Source: Streptomyces sp. NBRC 110028 (lineage in GTDB: Bacteria > Actinomycetota > Actinomycetes > Streptomycetales > Streptomycetaceae). From it: a stretch of DNA of 64,000 bases. A program made the translations under genes and the position numbers. A model generated the notes under the pieces. That model was not told the DNA's origin, did not search any database, and was given only the letters and a program-made list of their open reading frames with translations. The DNA lies in contig NZ_BBUZ01000022.1 in assembly GCF_001417735.1 (NCBI RefSeq), positions 682,001 to 746,000 on the forward strand. The letters are read 5' to 3'. Positions 25,578 through 34,108 of this stretch are shown here, piece by piece; position 1 is the stretch's first letter; every line of letters starts with the position of its first letter.

Positions 25578-27620
25578 ATGGACGTGAAGCGCTACTTCCG
25601 TGGGCCGGTCATGTGGATCGTGCTGGCCGTCCTCGCCGTGGTCGTGTTGATGCAGGTCGTCGGCTCGTCCGGCGGCTACAAGTCGGTGGACACCAGCCAG
25701 GTCGTCAAGGCGATCAACAGGAACCAGGTCCAGTCCGCCGAGCTGACGACCGGCGACGAGCACAAGATCAAGGTCGAACTCAAGGACAACGTCGCCAAGG
25801 TCTCGGGCAGCAACAAGCTCCAGGCCACCTACATCGGCGACCAGGGCGTCGACCTCGCCAGGACCCTGCAGGCGAATGCCCAGAAGGACAACGGGATCCC
25901 CGACGGGTACAACGTCTCGACATCGAAGCAGAACCCGTTCGTCGGGATTCTGCTCTCGCTGCTCCCGTTCGTGCTGATCGTCGTGGTCTTCCTGTTCCTG
26001 ATGAACCAGATGCAGGGCGGCGGCTCCCGGGTGATGAACTTCGGGAAGTCGAAGGCCAAGCTGATCACCAAGGACACGCCGAAGACGACCTTCTCCGATG
26101 TGGCGGGGTCGGACGAGGCGGTCGAGGAACTCCAGGAGATCAAGGAGTTCCTGCAGGAGCCGGCGAAATTCCAGGCCGTCGGTGCCAAGATCCCCAAGGG
26201 TGTGCTGCTGTACGGCCCGCCCGGTACGGGTAAGACCCTGCTCGCGCGCGCCGTCGCGGGCGAGGCGGGCGTCCCGTTCTACTCGATCTCCGGTTCCGAC
26301 TTCGTCGAGATGTTCGTCGGTGTCGGTGCCTCCAGGGTCCGTGACCTGTTCGAGCAGGCCAAGACCAACGCCCCGGCCATCGTCTTCGTCGACGAGATCG
26401 ACGCCGTCGGCCGGCACCGCGGCGCGGGCATGGGCGGCGGCCACGACGAGCGCGAGCAGACGCTGAACCAGCTGCTCGTGGAGATGGACGGCTTCGACGT
26501 GAAGGGCGGCGTCATCCTGATCGCCGCCACCAACCGGCCGGACATCCTGGACCCGGCGCTGCTGCGCCCCGGCCGTTTCGACCGGCAGATCGCCGTCGAC
26601 CGCCCGGACATGCAGGGCCGTCTGGAGATCCTCAAGGTTCACCAGAAGGGCAAGCCGGTCGCGCCGGACGTCGACCTGTCGGCCGTCGCCCGCCGTACCC
26701 CCGGTTTCACGGGCGCCGATCTGTCGAACGTGCTGAACGAGGCCGCCCTGCTGACGGCCCGCAGCGACAAGAAGCTGATCGACAACCACTTCCTGGACGA
26801 GGCGATCGACCGTGTCGTGGCCGGTCCGCAGAAGCGGACCCGGATCATGAGCGACAAGGAGAAGAAGATCACCGCGTACCACGAGGGCGGACACGCCCTG
26901 GTCGCGGCGGCCTCTCCGAACAGCGATCCCGTGCACAAGGTCACGATCCTCTCCAGAGGCCGGGCCCTGGGCTACACCATGGTCCTGCCGGACGAGGACA
27001 AGTACTCGACCACGCGCAACGAGATGCTGGACCAGCTCGCCTACATGATGGGCGGCCGGGCGGCCGAGGAACTGGTCTTCCACGACCCGACCACGGGCGC
27101 CTCGAACGACATCGAGAAGGCGACCGCGACGGCCCGCGCGATGGTCACGCAGTACGGCATGACCGAGCGGCTCGGCGCGATCAAGTTCGGCTCCGACAAC
27201 TCCGAGCCGTTCCTGGGCCGTGAGATGGCCCACCAGCGCGACTACTCGGAAGAGGTCGCCGCATTGGTGGACGAGGAGGTCAAGAAGCTCATCGAGGCCG
27301 CGCACAACGAGGCGTGGGAGATCCTCGTCGAGAACCGCGACGTCCTCGACAACCTGGTGCTGGCGCTGCTGGAGAAGGAGACGCTGAACAAGGAGGAGAT
27401 CGCCGAGATCTTCACCCCGATCGTGAAGCGTCCGGCCCGTCCGGCGTGGACCGGTTCCTCGCGGCGTACGCCCTCCACCCGCCCGCCGGTGCTCTCCCCC
27501 CGGGAGCTCGCCCCGGCGAACGGTGCCCAGCCCACCTCGGCGGCCTCGCTCACCAAGGCCACCACGCCCGAGGACGGTGCCGAGCGGCCCGAGGAGTCGG
27601 GCTCCGGCTCCGAAAGCTGA
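25578..27620 (+). CDS. ftsH: ATP-dependent zinc metalloprotease FtsH
   Basis: A 680-residue membrane AAA+ protease. Two membrane segments (about 10-30 and 122-143) flank an extracytoplasmic domain. The AAA module has Walker A GPPGTGKT (213-220) and Walker B VFVDEIDA (269-276). The protease has HEGGH at 435-439. It degrades damaged membrane proteins and regulatory proteins. The C-terminal ~55 residues are a Ser/Thr/Pro-rich tail. ATG 25578 is chosen because family similarity ([13 protein letters not shown]) starts there; GTG 25542 is in frame but precedes the ribosome-binding site. A long terminator follows. Confidence 0.96.
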   Translation: MDVKRYFRGPVMWIVLAVLAVVVLMQVVGSSGGYKSVDTSQVVKAINRNQVQSAELTTGDEHKIKVELKDNVAKVSGSNKLQATYIGDQGVDLARTLQANAQKDNGIPDGYNVSTSKQNPFVGILLSLLPFVLIVVVFLFLMNQMQGGGSRVMNFGKSKAKLITKDTPKTTFSDVAGSDEAVEELQEIKEFLQEPAKFQAVGAKIPKGVLLYGPPGTGKTLLARAVAGEAGVPFYSISGSDFVEMFVGVGASRVRDLFEQAKTNAPAIVFVDEIDAVGRHRGAGMGGGHDEREQTLNQLLVEMDGFDVKGGVILIAATNRPDILDPALLRPGRFDRQIAVDRPDMQGRLEILKVHQKGKPVAPDVDLSAVARRTPGFTGADLSNVLNEAALLTARSDKKLIDNHFLDEAIDRVVAGPQKRTRIMSDKEKKITAYHEGGHALVAAASPNSDPVHKVTILSRGRALGYTMVLPDEDKYSTTRNEMLDQLAYMMGGRAAEELVFHDPTTGASNDIEKATATARAMVTQYGMTERLGAIKFGSDNSEPFLGREMAHQRDYSEEVAALVDEEVKKLIEAAHNEAWEILVENRDVLDNLVLALLEKETLNKEEIAEIFTPIVKRPARPAWTGSSRRTPSTRPPVLSPRELAPANGAQPTSAASLTKATTPEDGAERPEESGSGSES

Positions 27621-27623
27621 TCC

Positions 27624-27659
27624 GTCCCTCCCCGGGGCTCACAGGCCCCGGGGAGGGAC
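27624..27659 (+). terminator. Terminator after ftsH
   Basis: Perfect 15-bp arms GTCCCTCCCCGGGGC (27624-27638) and GCCCCGGGGAGGGAC (27645-27659) enclose TCACAG. There is no U-tract, as is common in Streptomyces. The stem begins three bases after the ftsH stop codon. Confidence 0.8.
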
Positions 27660-27667
27660 CCGGAATG

Positions 27668-27709
27668 AATGCCGCGCCACCCAGGTTTTAGCCTTGGTGA
27701 CGCGGCATT
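27668..27709 (+). other. Second hairpin in the folE leader
   Basis: Arms AATGCCGCG-CACC and GGTG-CGCGGCATT pair over 13 positions with one mismatch (C77/A100 of the 27600 block) around a T-rich 14-nt loop. It stands between the ftsH terminator and the folE ribosome-binding site (AAGGAACGAGG). It may be a second terminator or a folE leader element. Confidence 0.5.
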
Positions 27710-27744
27710 CCGCGTTATGTGCACATAAGGAACGAGGCAGCTCC

Positions 27745-28350
27745 ATGACGGACCCGGTGACGCTGGACGGTGAGGGCACCATCGGCGTGTTCGACGAGAA
27801 GCGAGCTGAGAACGCGATCCGTGAGCTTCTGATCGCCGTCGGCGAGGACCCCGACCGCGAGGGGCTGCGCGAGACGCCGGGGCGGGTGGCCCGCGCGTAC
27901 AAGGAGATCCTGGGCGGACTCTGGCAAGAGCCCGAAGACGTCCTGACCACGACGTTCGATCTCGGGCACGACGAGATGGTACTGGTGAAGGACATCGAGA
28001 TCGTTTCTCTGTGTGAGCACCATCTCCTTCCCTTCCACGGAGTGGCTCATGTCGGATACATCCCGGCCGACAGCGGCAAGATCACGGGGCTGTCCAAACT
28101 GGCTCGCCTCGTGGACGTCTTTGCCCGCCGCCCGCAGGTCCAAGAGCGGCTGACGACCCAGATCGCGGACTCGCTCATGCGCATTCTCGATGCGCAGGGC
28201 GCGATCGTCGTCATCGAAGCCGAGCACATGTGCATGTCGGTCCGCGGCATACGGAAACCCGGCGCGAAGACCACGACCTCGGCGGTGAGGGGTCAGCTGC
28301 GCGATGCCACCACGCGTGCTGAGGCGATGAGCCTGATAGTGGCTCGATAG
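27745..28350 (+). CDS. folE: GTP cyclohydrolase I
   Basis: A 201-residue enzyme catalysing the first step of folate (pterin) synthesis, GTP to dihydroneopterin triphosphate. Zinc and active-site residues are visible in [12 protein letters not shown] (about 89-100) and [11 protein letters not shown] (about 159-169). [13 protein letters not shown] and [14 protein letters not shown] are family blocks. The remaining folate genes (folK, folB, folP) lie 1-4 kb to the right on the opposite strand, so folE is expressed separately here. An unusual intein-like fragment follows it. Confidence 0.95.
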   Translation: MTDPVTLDGEGTIGVFDEKRAENAIRELLIAVGEDPDREGLRETPGRVARAYKEILGGLWQEPEDVLTTTFDLGHDEMVLVKDIEIVSLCEHHLLPFHGVAHVGYIPADSGKITGLSKLARLVDVFARRPQVQERLTTQIADSLMRILDAQGAIVVIEAEHMCMSVRGIRKPGAKTTTSAVRGQLRDATTRAEAMSLIVAR

Positions 28351-28374
28351 CCCGATTGTCGGTGGTGCCCGATA

Positions 28375-28414
28375 CGGTCCTCCCCAGTGCCCATCACGGG
28401 TCAGGGGAGGACCG
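28375..28414 (+). promoter_or_regulatory. Hairpin masking the ribosome-binding site of the Hint fragment
   Basis: Perfect 11-bp arms CGGTCCTCCCC (28375-28385) and GGGGAGGACCG (28404-28414) enclose an 18-nt loop. The right arm is exactly the GGGGAGGA ribosome-binding site of the ATG at 28415. It could serve as a folE terminator, a translational switch, or both. Confidence 0.6.
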
Positions 28415-28847
28415 ATGTATTCGGGGCTGCCGAGCCGACAGACGATCAACGGGGCGACCGGCCGTCGGAGAGTGGCTGACGTCCGGCGGGGAGACGCGCT
28501 GTGGACGCTCGTGGGCGAGCGGACGGTGACCACCACGGTGATGGACATCACCGTGATCAAGGCCCGCGAGGTCGTGGAAGTGGTGACCGGGCATGCCACA
28601 TTCGTGGCGGCCCCCAACCAGTTGTTGAGGAGTCCCGACGGCTGGGTTCACGCACGCGACGCGAAGGGGACTGTGCTGGCGTGGACTCACGCACGAACGC
28701 GGAGGTCCTGGTGTGACGTCTTCGGGGGCGTGCCGGCGAGAGCCTACAGCTCTGCCGCACACGGACCTGGCGGCCCGCGTCGCGAAGCCGGCGACACAGC
28801 ACGTCCGCCTCAGCCTGTCTTCGCTCCGCGTCGTACAGAGCGCGTAG
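28415..28847 (+). pseudogene. Orphan Hint (intein/hedgehog-like) domain fragment, probably frameshifted
   Basis: From an ATG with an excellent ribosome-binding site, the first ~95 codons resemble a Hint domain: RRVADVRRGDALWTLVGE (entry block), then VVEVVTGHATFVAAPNQLL and SPDGWVHARDAKGTVLAW, which follow the block-B region of inteins. The catalytic Cys1 and the TxxH pair of block B are missing, so splicing is not expected. Near 28705 the coding-like composition moves to the +1 frame, which ends at TAG 28845-28847. There are no exteins. The frame is otherwise open far into the antisense of DUF3180. A decayed mini-intein or homing-endonuclease gene inserted after folE is the best reading. Confidence 0.5.
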
Positions 28848-28877
28848 CAGCCCGAGCGAGGTCGGCCCCAGCGCTGC

Positions 28878-29375
28878 TCAGGCCCGGGCCGAGGCGCCCG
28901 GCCCGCGGCCGTTCTCGTCGTCGTCCTCCGGCAGCTTGCAGACCCGCTCCAGGAAGAACGCGGCGGCCACCACGCCCGCCCCGGCCAGCACCGACGCCCC
29001 CGCGTAGATGGCCTGGTCCTGGCGGGCCGGTACGTCCAGCTGCTCCAGGGCCAGGAAGACGCCCACCCCGCCGTACATCCCGGAGACCAGCGCGGCCACC
29101 AGCGCGCTCGCCTGGCCGAAAACCACCGCGCGGGCGGCCACCATCGGGTCCACGCCCTTCGCGTCCGGCTCCCGCTCCCGCTGGGCGCGCAGCCGGGCCC
29201 GCAGCGAGATCGCGGTCGCGACCAGCACGACCGCGATCAGGGCCAGCACGATCGGCGCCGCCACCGGAACGCTCGGCAGCGACCCCAGCGTGTCCCACAG
29301 CCGGGCGCCCGCCCACGACACCACACCGGCCACGGCGAACAGCCCGACCAGCACCCCGATCCGAAGTTGCCTCAC
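28878..29375 (-). CDS. DUF3180 membrane protein
   Basis: A 165-residue protein with four predicted membrane segments (around residues 6-24, 35-58, 85-108 and 121-143 by hydropathy), a typical DUF3180 protein. The family is found in actinobacteria immediately downstream of folK, as here, but its role is unknown. GTG 29375 is preferred because GGAGGGG lies about 9 nt before it; ATG 29423 lacks a site. It follows folK by 64 bp. The C-terminus is acidic. Confidence 0.82.
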   Translation of the reverse strand: MRQLRIGVLVGLFAVAGVVSWAGARLWDTLGSLPSVPVAAPIVLALIAVVLVATAISLRARLRAQREREPDAKGVDPMVAARAVVFGQASALVAALVSGMYGGVGVFLALEQLDVPARQDQAIYAGASVLAGAGVVAAAFFLERVCKLPEDDDENGRGPGASARA

Positions 29376-29439
29376 CGAGCGGTCGCCCCTCCATACATCC
29401 GTCAAGCTGCCATCCCCGGTCATCTATCGGGGTCAACGT

Positions 29440-30033
29440 CTATTCGGGCAGTCGCAGTTCCAGGTCCGCGCGGACCTGTACGCCGTCCTGGCCGACCTCG
29501 TGCAGCAGCGCCTCGACGCTGCCGCGCCCGGGGAACTCGGCCTGCGGGTCCACGTCGTTCCACGGCACCAGGACGAAGGCCCGCTGGTGCGCGCGCGGAT
29601 GCGGCAGGGTGAGCAGCGGGTCGTCGGAGACCACGTCCTGGTACGCCACGATGTCCACGTCGATGGTGCGCGGTCCCCACTGCTCGTCCCGCACCCGCTC
29701 GAACGCCTCCTCGATGGCGTGGCCGCGCTCCAGCAGCGAGGACGGCGGCAGGGTGGTCTTCACCAGCACCACCGCGTTGAAATACGTCGCCTGGGTGCCC
29801 GGCTCCACGCCCCACGGCTCGGTCTCGTACACCGGGGAAACGGCCTTGACCCGCAGGCCCGGGGTGTCCTCCAGCGCGTCCACCGCGCCTTGAAGGGTCT
29901 CCAGGCGGTTGCCCAGGTTGCTGCCGAGGGAGATCACTGCCCGTTTGGGGTTGGACAGGGTCACATCGGCGGCGTCCACCTTCTCCACCACGGAGGCGGG
30001 AACGGGCTGCACGGTCGGGTCGCTGCTGCTCAT
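29440..30033 (-). CDS. folK: 2-amino-4-hydroxy-6-hydroxymethyldihydropteridine pyrophosphokinase
   Basis: A 197-residue HPPK, which activates the pterin with ATP before DHPS. Signatures are AVISLGSNLGNRLETLQ (about 32-48), SPVYETEPWG (about 66-75) and the metal-binding RTIDVDIVAY (about 122-131), followed by LPHPRAHQRAFVL. The N-terminal 30 residues are an extension. Its ATG overlaps the folB stop codon (ATGA), so folB and folK are co-translated. Confidence 0.95.
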   Translation of the reverse strand: MSSSDPTVQPVPASVVEKVDAADVTLSNPKRAVISLGSNLGNRLETLQGAVDALEDTPGLRVKAVSPVYETEPWGVEPGTQATYFNAVVLVKTTLPPSSLLERGHAIEEAFERVRDEQWGPRTIDVDIVAYQDVVSDDPLLTLPHPRAHQRAFVLVPWNDVDPQAEFPGRGSVEALLHEVGQDGVQVRADLELRLPE

Positions 30034-30389
30034 ACTCGGCTCCGGGTAATGGTGATGGTGACATCGTCGAAGGGAACGGTGATCGGGGCCTGCGGCTTGT
30101 GGACGACGACCTCGACCTCGCGCACCGCATCATGCTTCAGGCAGGTGTCCGCTATCCGTTCGGCAAGGGTCTCGATCAGCTCGACCGGCTCGCCCCGCAC
30201 CACCTCCACGACCTCCTCCGCCACCACGCCGTAGTGGACGGTCTTGGTCAGGTCGTCGTCGGCGGCGGCAGGACGGGTGTCCAGGCCGAGCACGAGGTCC
30301 ACGACGAAGGTCTGGCCCTCCTCGCGCTCCTCCGGGAACACGCCGTGGTGCCCACGAGCCCTCAGGCCGCGCAGCGCGACACGATCCAC
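30030..30389 (-). CDS. folB: Dihydroneopterin aldolase
   Basis: A 119-residue DHNA that cleaves dihydroneopterin to the hydroxymethyl pterin. The family blocks LRARGHHGVFPEEREEGQ at the start and VHYGVVAEEV in the middle are clear, and the C-terminal VEVVVHKPQAPI is diagnostic. GTG 30389 is chosen because AGGAG lies 8 nt upstream. It overlaps folK downstream. A gap of about 270 bp separates it from the SnoaL-like gene upstream, so it may have its own promoter. Confidence 0.94.
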   Translation of the reverse strand: MDRVALRGLRARGHHGVFPEEREEGQTFVVDLVLGLDTRPAAADDDLTKTVHYGVVAEEVVEVVRGEPVELIETLAERIADTCLKHDAVREVEVVVHKPQAPITVPFDDVTITITRSRV

Positions 30390-30660
30390 CCGAATCACTC
30401 CTGCTGGTCGTCGGTGACGCGGGCACACTCCGGGCGGTCCGGAGCGCACCAGTGGCCCCCTGCCGTCGGCGGGGAACCTCCTCGAATCTACCTGCGAATG
30501 TCGGCGGCACATGCCCACGGGGTCGCGGCAGGTGCCTCCCACAGCCCGCGCCACCTTCATCTACCCGCACCTCGGGCGCCTCGAACGGAACCCATTCGAG
30601 CCATCACGGGGCCGAGAACAGGGGTGGGAAGAGGGGCGAACGGAGGCGGGCACGGGGCCA

Positions 30661-31140
30661 TCAGCCCGGCATCAGCCGGTCGTCGTCCTCGGGACCCTCC
30701 GGGCCCTCGTCGTCACGCTCCGCGAGCACCGGGGAGCCGTGGTGCGACCACACCTTCCAGCCGTCGTCGGTGCGCCGGAACACGTTCGTGGCCACCACCA
30801 GCTGGCCGACCAGCGGGCCCAGCTGCCCCTCCTCCTCCGCCGGGGCGCCGCTGAGGATGTTCTCCGTGCAGGTCACCAGCGCGGTGTCGGCCATCACCGA
30901 CACCTCGACGTCGGTCAGGAAGAACTGGATGTAGTCGGTGTTCGCCATGATCAGCGCGTACGAACGCAAGACCTCGCCCCGGCCGCGCAGCACCGGCCAG
31001 CCCGGGTGCACACAGGACACCTCGGTCTCGGCGGAGTCCAGCCACAGCCGGTCCAGCGCCCCGTGGTCGCCCTGCTCCATGGCCTCGTACAGCGCGGTGT
31101 TCACCAGCGCCACTCGCTCGTTGTCCGTAAGGGAAGTCAC
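30661..31140 (-). CDS. SnoaL/NTF2-like protein of the folate cluster
   Basis: A 159-residue protein with the cone-shaped NTF2-like fold pattern (ALVNTALYEAMEQGDHGALD, then VSCVHPGWPVLRGRGEVL, and WKVWSHHGSPVL). Its GTG overlaps the folP stop (GTGA), implying joint expression with DHPS. Such genes regularly accompany folP-folB-folK in streptomycetes. No catalytic role in folate synthesis is established. The C-terminus is acidic and low in complexity. Confidence 0.8.
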   Translation of the reverse strand: MTSLTDNERVALVNTALYEAMEQGDHGALDRLWLDSAETEVSCVHPGWPVLRGRGEVLRSYALIMANTDYIQFFLTDVEVSVMADTALVTCTENILSGAPAEEEGQLGPLVGQLVVATNVFRRTDDGWKVWSHHGSPVLAERDDEGPEGPEDDDRLMPG

Positions 31141-32039
31141 AGCGCTCCCGCCGCGTTCGCCGCGTTCTCGGAGTACACGGCCTCGGCCGTCTCGATGGCC
31201 CGGGCCACCCGCACCGCGTCCGCGCTCGCCCGCACCTCGTGCACCCGCACCGCCCACGCGCCCTCGCGCGCGGCGATCGCGGTCACCGCGGCGGTCGCGG
31301 CGTCCCGCTCCCGGGCGGGCGGCGGGGCGTCCCCGTCCCCGGCCAGGACGCGGCCCAGGAACCGCTTCCGGGAGGCCGCCACCAGCAGCGGGCGGCCCAG
31401 TTCGCTCAGCGCGGGCAGGTGTGCGACCAGCGCCAGGTCGTGCTCGGCGTTCTTGGCGAAGCCCAGCCCCGGGTCGAGCACGATCCGCTCCGGGGCGATA
31501 CCGCCCGCGACGGCCCGGTCCACGCTTCGGCGCAGCTCGGCGACGACCTCGCCGACCACGTCCTCGTACACCGCCCGGTTGTTCATGTCGATCGACTGGC
31601 CACGCCAGTGCATCACCACGAAGGGCACCTCGGCCGCGGCCACCGCCGGCACCATCGCCGGGTCGGCGCGGCCGCCGCTCACGTCGTTGACCAGCAGCGC
31701 GCCCTCCGCGATCGCCCGTTCGGCGACCGTGGCCCGCATGGTGTCCACGCTGACCAGGACGCCCGCCCCGGCCAGTTCCCGCACCACCGGGATCACCCGG
31801 CGCAGCTCCTCGGCCTCGTCGACGCGCGCCGCACCCGGCCGGGTCGACTCGCCTCCGACGTCCACCAGGTCGGCCCCGGCCGTGACCAGGTCCAGACCGT
31901 GCTTGACGGCCAGGTCGGTGTCGAACCACTGGCCGCCGTCGGAGAAGGAGTCGGGGGTGACGTTCACCACGCCCATGACCGCACACCGGTCCCATTCCGG
32001 CAGTCCGGCCACTCGGCCCCGCTCGCGCAACGTCCTCAT
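31137..32039 (-). CDS. folP: Dihydropteroate synthase
   Basis: A 300-residue DHPS, the sulfonamide target, condensing the pterin pyrophosphate with p-aminobenzoate. The loops are intact: VMGVVNVTPDSFSDGG (about 21-36), VGGESTRPGA (about 61-70), LVNDVSGG, and LVAASRKRFLG (about 222-232). RVHEVRASADAVRVA near the end is the standard C-terminus. It is the first gene of the minus-strand folate run (folP, SnoaL-like, folB, folK, DUF3180). Confidence 0.96.
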   Translation of the reverse strand: MRTLRERGRVAGLPEWDRCAVMGVVNVTPDSFSDGGQWFDTDLAVKHGLDLVTAGADLVDVGGESTRPGAARVDEAEELRRVIPVVRELAGAGVLVSVDTMRATVAERAIAEGALLVNDVSGGRADPAMVPAVAAAEVPFVVMHWRGQSIDMNNRAVYEDVVGEVVAELRRSVDRAVAGGIAPERIVLDPGLGFAKNAEHDLALVAHLPALSELGRPLLVAASRKRFLGRVLAGDGDAPPPARERDAATAAVTAIAAREGAWAVRVHEVRASADAVRVARAIETAEAVYSENAANAAGAL

Positions 32040-32109
32040 GACCTTAAGGCTAGACGTACCGGCAGTCCGGACGGGGGACGCGGGGGCGGGGTGCCCGCTC
32101 GGACAGTTC

Positions 32110-33942
32110 CTAGGCGGCCTGCTCCAGTTCGCGGCGCCGGGCCGGGGCCTGGTGCGCGCAGGGCTGGGGCTCGGCGCGCCGTCCGCGGCGCAGCAGCCGG
32201 GGCAGCGCGAGGGAGACGAACCCCTCGGCCTGCATCGCGGCCAGGCCGATGCGCGGCAGGTCCCGGGTGGTGCGGAAGACCACGAAGCGCGGCTCCCAGC
32301 GCGGCTGGAACTTGGCGTTGAACTTGTACAGCGACTCGATCTGGAACCAGCGGGACAGGAACACCAGCAGCCCCCGCCAGCCGCGCAGCACCGGGCCCGC
32401 GCCCAGCTTCTCGCCGCGCGCCAGCGCCGAGCGGAACATCGCGAAGTTCAGCGACACGCGACTGACGCCGAGGGCCGGGGCGGCCTCCAGCGAGGCGACG
32501 ATCAGCAGTTCGTTCATGCCCGGGTCGGCGCCGCGGTCGCGCCGCATCAGGTCCAGCGACATCCCGTCCGGGCCCCAGGGCACGAAGTGCAGGACGGCCT
32601 TCAGATCCCCGAACGGGCCCTCGTCGGCGCCCTCCTCGGCGGCCTTGTGGGCGGTGGCGATCACCGATGTGCCGTCCGCCGGGTCGCCGATCCGGCCCAG
32701 CGCCATCGAGAAGCCGCGCTCGGTGTCGGTGCCCCGCCAGTCCGCCGCGGCGCGCCGGACGGTCTCCAGCTCCTCCGGGTCCAGGTCGGCGACGCGCCGC
32801 ACCCTGGTCTCGTATCCGGCCCGCTCGATGCGCTTGACCATCTGGCGTACGTTGCGCATGGCGCGCCCGGAGAGGGTGAAGCCCGCGACGTCCACGATCG
32901 CCTCGTCGCCCAGCTCCAGCGCGTCCAGACCGGTCTCCCGGGTCCACACCTCGCCGCCGGTCTCGCTGCACCCCATCACCGCCGGGGTCCAGGAGTGCGC
33001 CCGCGCCTCCTCCATGAACGCGGCGATCGCGCCCGGCCACGCCTCCACGTCGCCGACCGGGTCGCCGCTGGCGAGCATCACGCCGGAGACCACGCGGTAG
33101 CAGACGGCGGACTTGCCGCTGGGCGAGAAGATCACCGCCTTGTCGCGGCGGAGCGCGAAGTGACCGAGCGAGTCACGGTGCCCGTGGGTGGCCAGCAGGT
33201 CCCGCAGCCGCTCCTCGTCGGAGGGGGTGAGTCGGGCGGCCGGGTGCTCGGGGCGGAAGGCGAGGTACGCGGTGGTGGCGACCGTCAGCAGGCCGAGAGC
33301 GCCCAGCGAGTAGCCGACCGTGTAGTCCGCGCCGTCGCGGTAGCCGACCGGCCCCTCGAAGCCGAAGAGCCCCCACAGCACGTGCGCCAGCTGCGCCGAC
33401 AGCGACGGGCGGCCCTCGATGGCGTCCGGGTGCGACCGCACGATGAGCAGCCCGATCCCGACGCTCAGCCCGCCCATGACCACGAAGTTGGCCAGCGCCC
33501 TCCAGCGGCTGCGCGGGTCGGGCAGCGCGGCGAATTCGCGGCGGTAGCGGATCAGCACGCCCATCAGGACGAGCGAGAAGACGGTGCCCAGGACCGAGTG
33601 CCGGTACAGCAGCTGGGCCGCCGCGCCGAGCGGCAGCAGCGCCACCGCCGCGACCCAGGCGCGGCGCTTACGCCGCTTGAGGCCGTGCGCCAGCATGAGC
33701 AGCAGCAGCCCGACCACGATCGACGCCGCGGCGGCCAGGGAGCTGACCGCGCCGGGCAGCAGCTCCGCCAGCGCGTGCACCCTGCTGTGCCTCAGCCGCG
33801 GGAAGACGATGTCCACGAGCCCGATCAGCATGCAGGCGGTGCCGACGGCCGTCGGCACCGCCTCCGGGCGCGGGCCGCGCAGCACGCGCCGTATCCGGTT
33901 GGGAACCCCTCCGGACTTTTCGGCATCTGGACTGTCAGACAT
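32110..33942 (-). CDS. MprF/LysX-like phosphatidylglycerol lysyltransferase-family protein
   Basis: A 610-residue membrane protein. Six or seven helices occupy roughly residues 30-250 and a cytosolic DUF2156 (GNAT-like) domain the second half (VIFSPSGKSAVCYRVVSG, FSMALGRIGD, LNFAMFRSALARGEKL). Homologues transfer lysine or another amino acid from tRNA to phosphatidylglycerol, reducing cationic peptide sensitivity. No lysyl-tRNA synthetase domain is fused, unlike LysX. ATG 33942 fits the GGGA site 6 nt upstream better than ATG 33948. It is divergent from the esterase gene. Confidence 0.82.
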   Translation of the reverse strand: MSDSPDAEKSGGVPNRIRRVLRGPRPEAVPTAVGTACMLIGLVDIVFPRLRHSRVHALAELLPGAVSSLAAAASIVVGLLLLMLAHGLKRRKRRAWVAAVALLPLGAAAQLLYRHSVLGTVFSLVLMGVLIRYRREFAALPDPRSRWRALANFVVMGGLSVGIGLLIVRSHPDAIEGRPSLSAQLAHVLWGLFGFEGPVGYRDGADYTVGYSLGALGLLTVATTAYLAFRPEHPAARLTPSDEERLRDLLATHGHRDSLGHFALRRDKAVIFSPSGKSAVCYRVVSGVMLASGDPVGDVEAWPGAIAAFMEEARAHSWTPAVMGCSETGGEVWTRETGLDALELGDEAIVDVAGFTLSGRAMRNVRQMVKRIERAGYETRVRRVADLDPEELETVRRAAADWRGTDTERGFSMALGRIGDPADGTSVIATAHKAAEEGADEGPFGDLKAVLHFVPWGPDGMSLDLMRRDRGADPGMNELLIVASLEAAPALGVSRVSLNFAMFRSALARGEKLGAGPVLRGWRGLLVFLSRWFQIESLYKFNAKFQPRWEPRFVVFRTTRDLPRIGLAAMQAEGFVSLALPRLLRRGRRAEPQPCAHQAPARRRELEQAA

Positions 33943-34108
33943 TCGCATTCCCGTCGCTTCGGTCAAGAGGATCTTTGGTTCTCTGACGCAGCTTCCGCAC
34001 GATTTGCGTCTATCTAGATGCGATTCGAGGCGGCGGGGTTCCGCCTCCGGCTCCCGTCGGGGGCGCCTCCGCGGTACGGAGGACCGGCCGCCCGACAGAA
34101 AGATAGTG

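Noticed and set aside
30511..34017. Open frame of 1,168 codons on the plus strand
   Set aside because: It is antisense to the SnoaL-like, folP and MprF-like genes, all of which have clear motifs on the minus strand.
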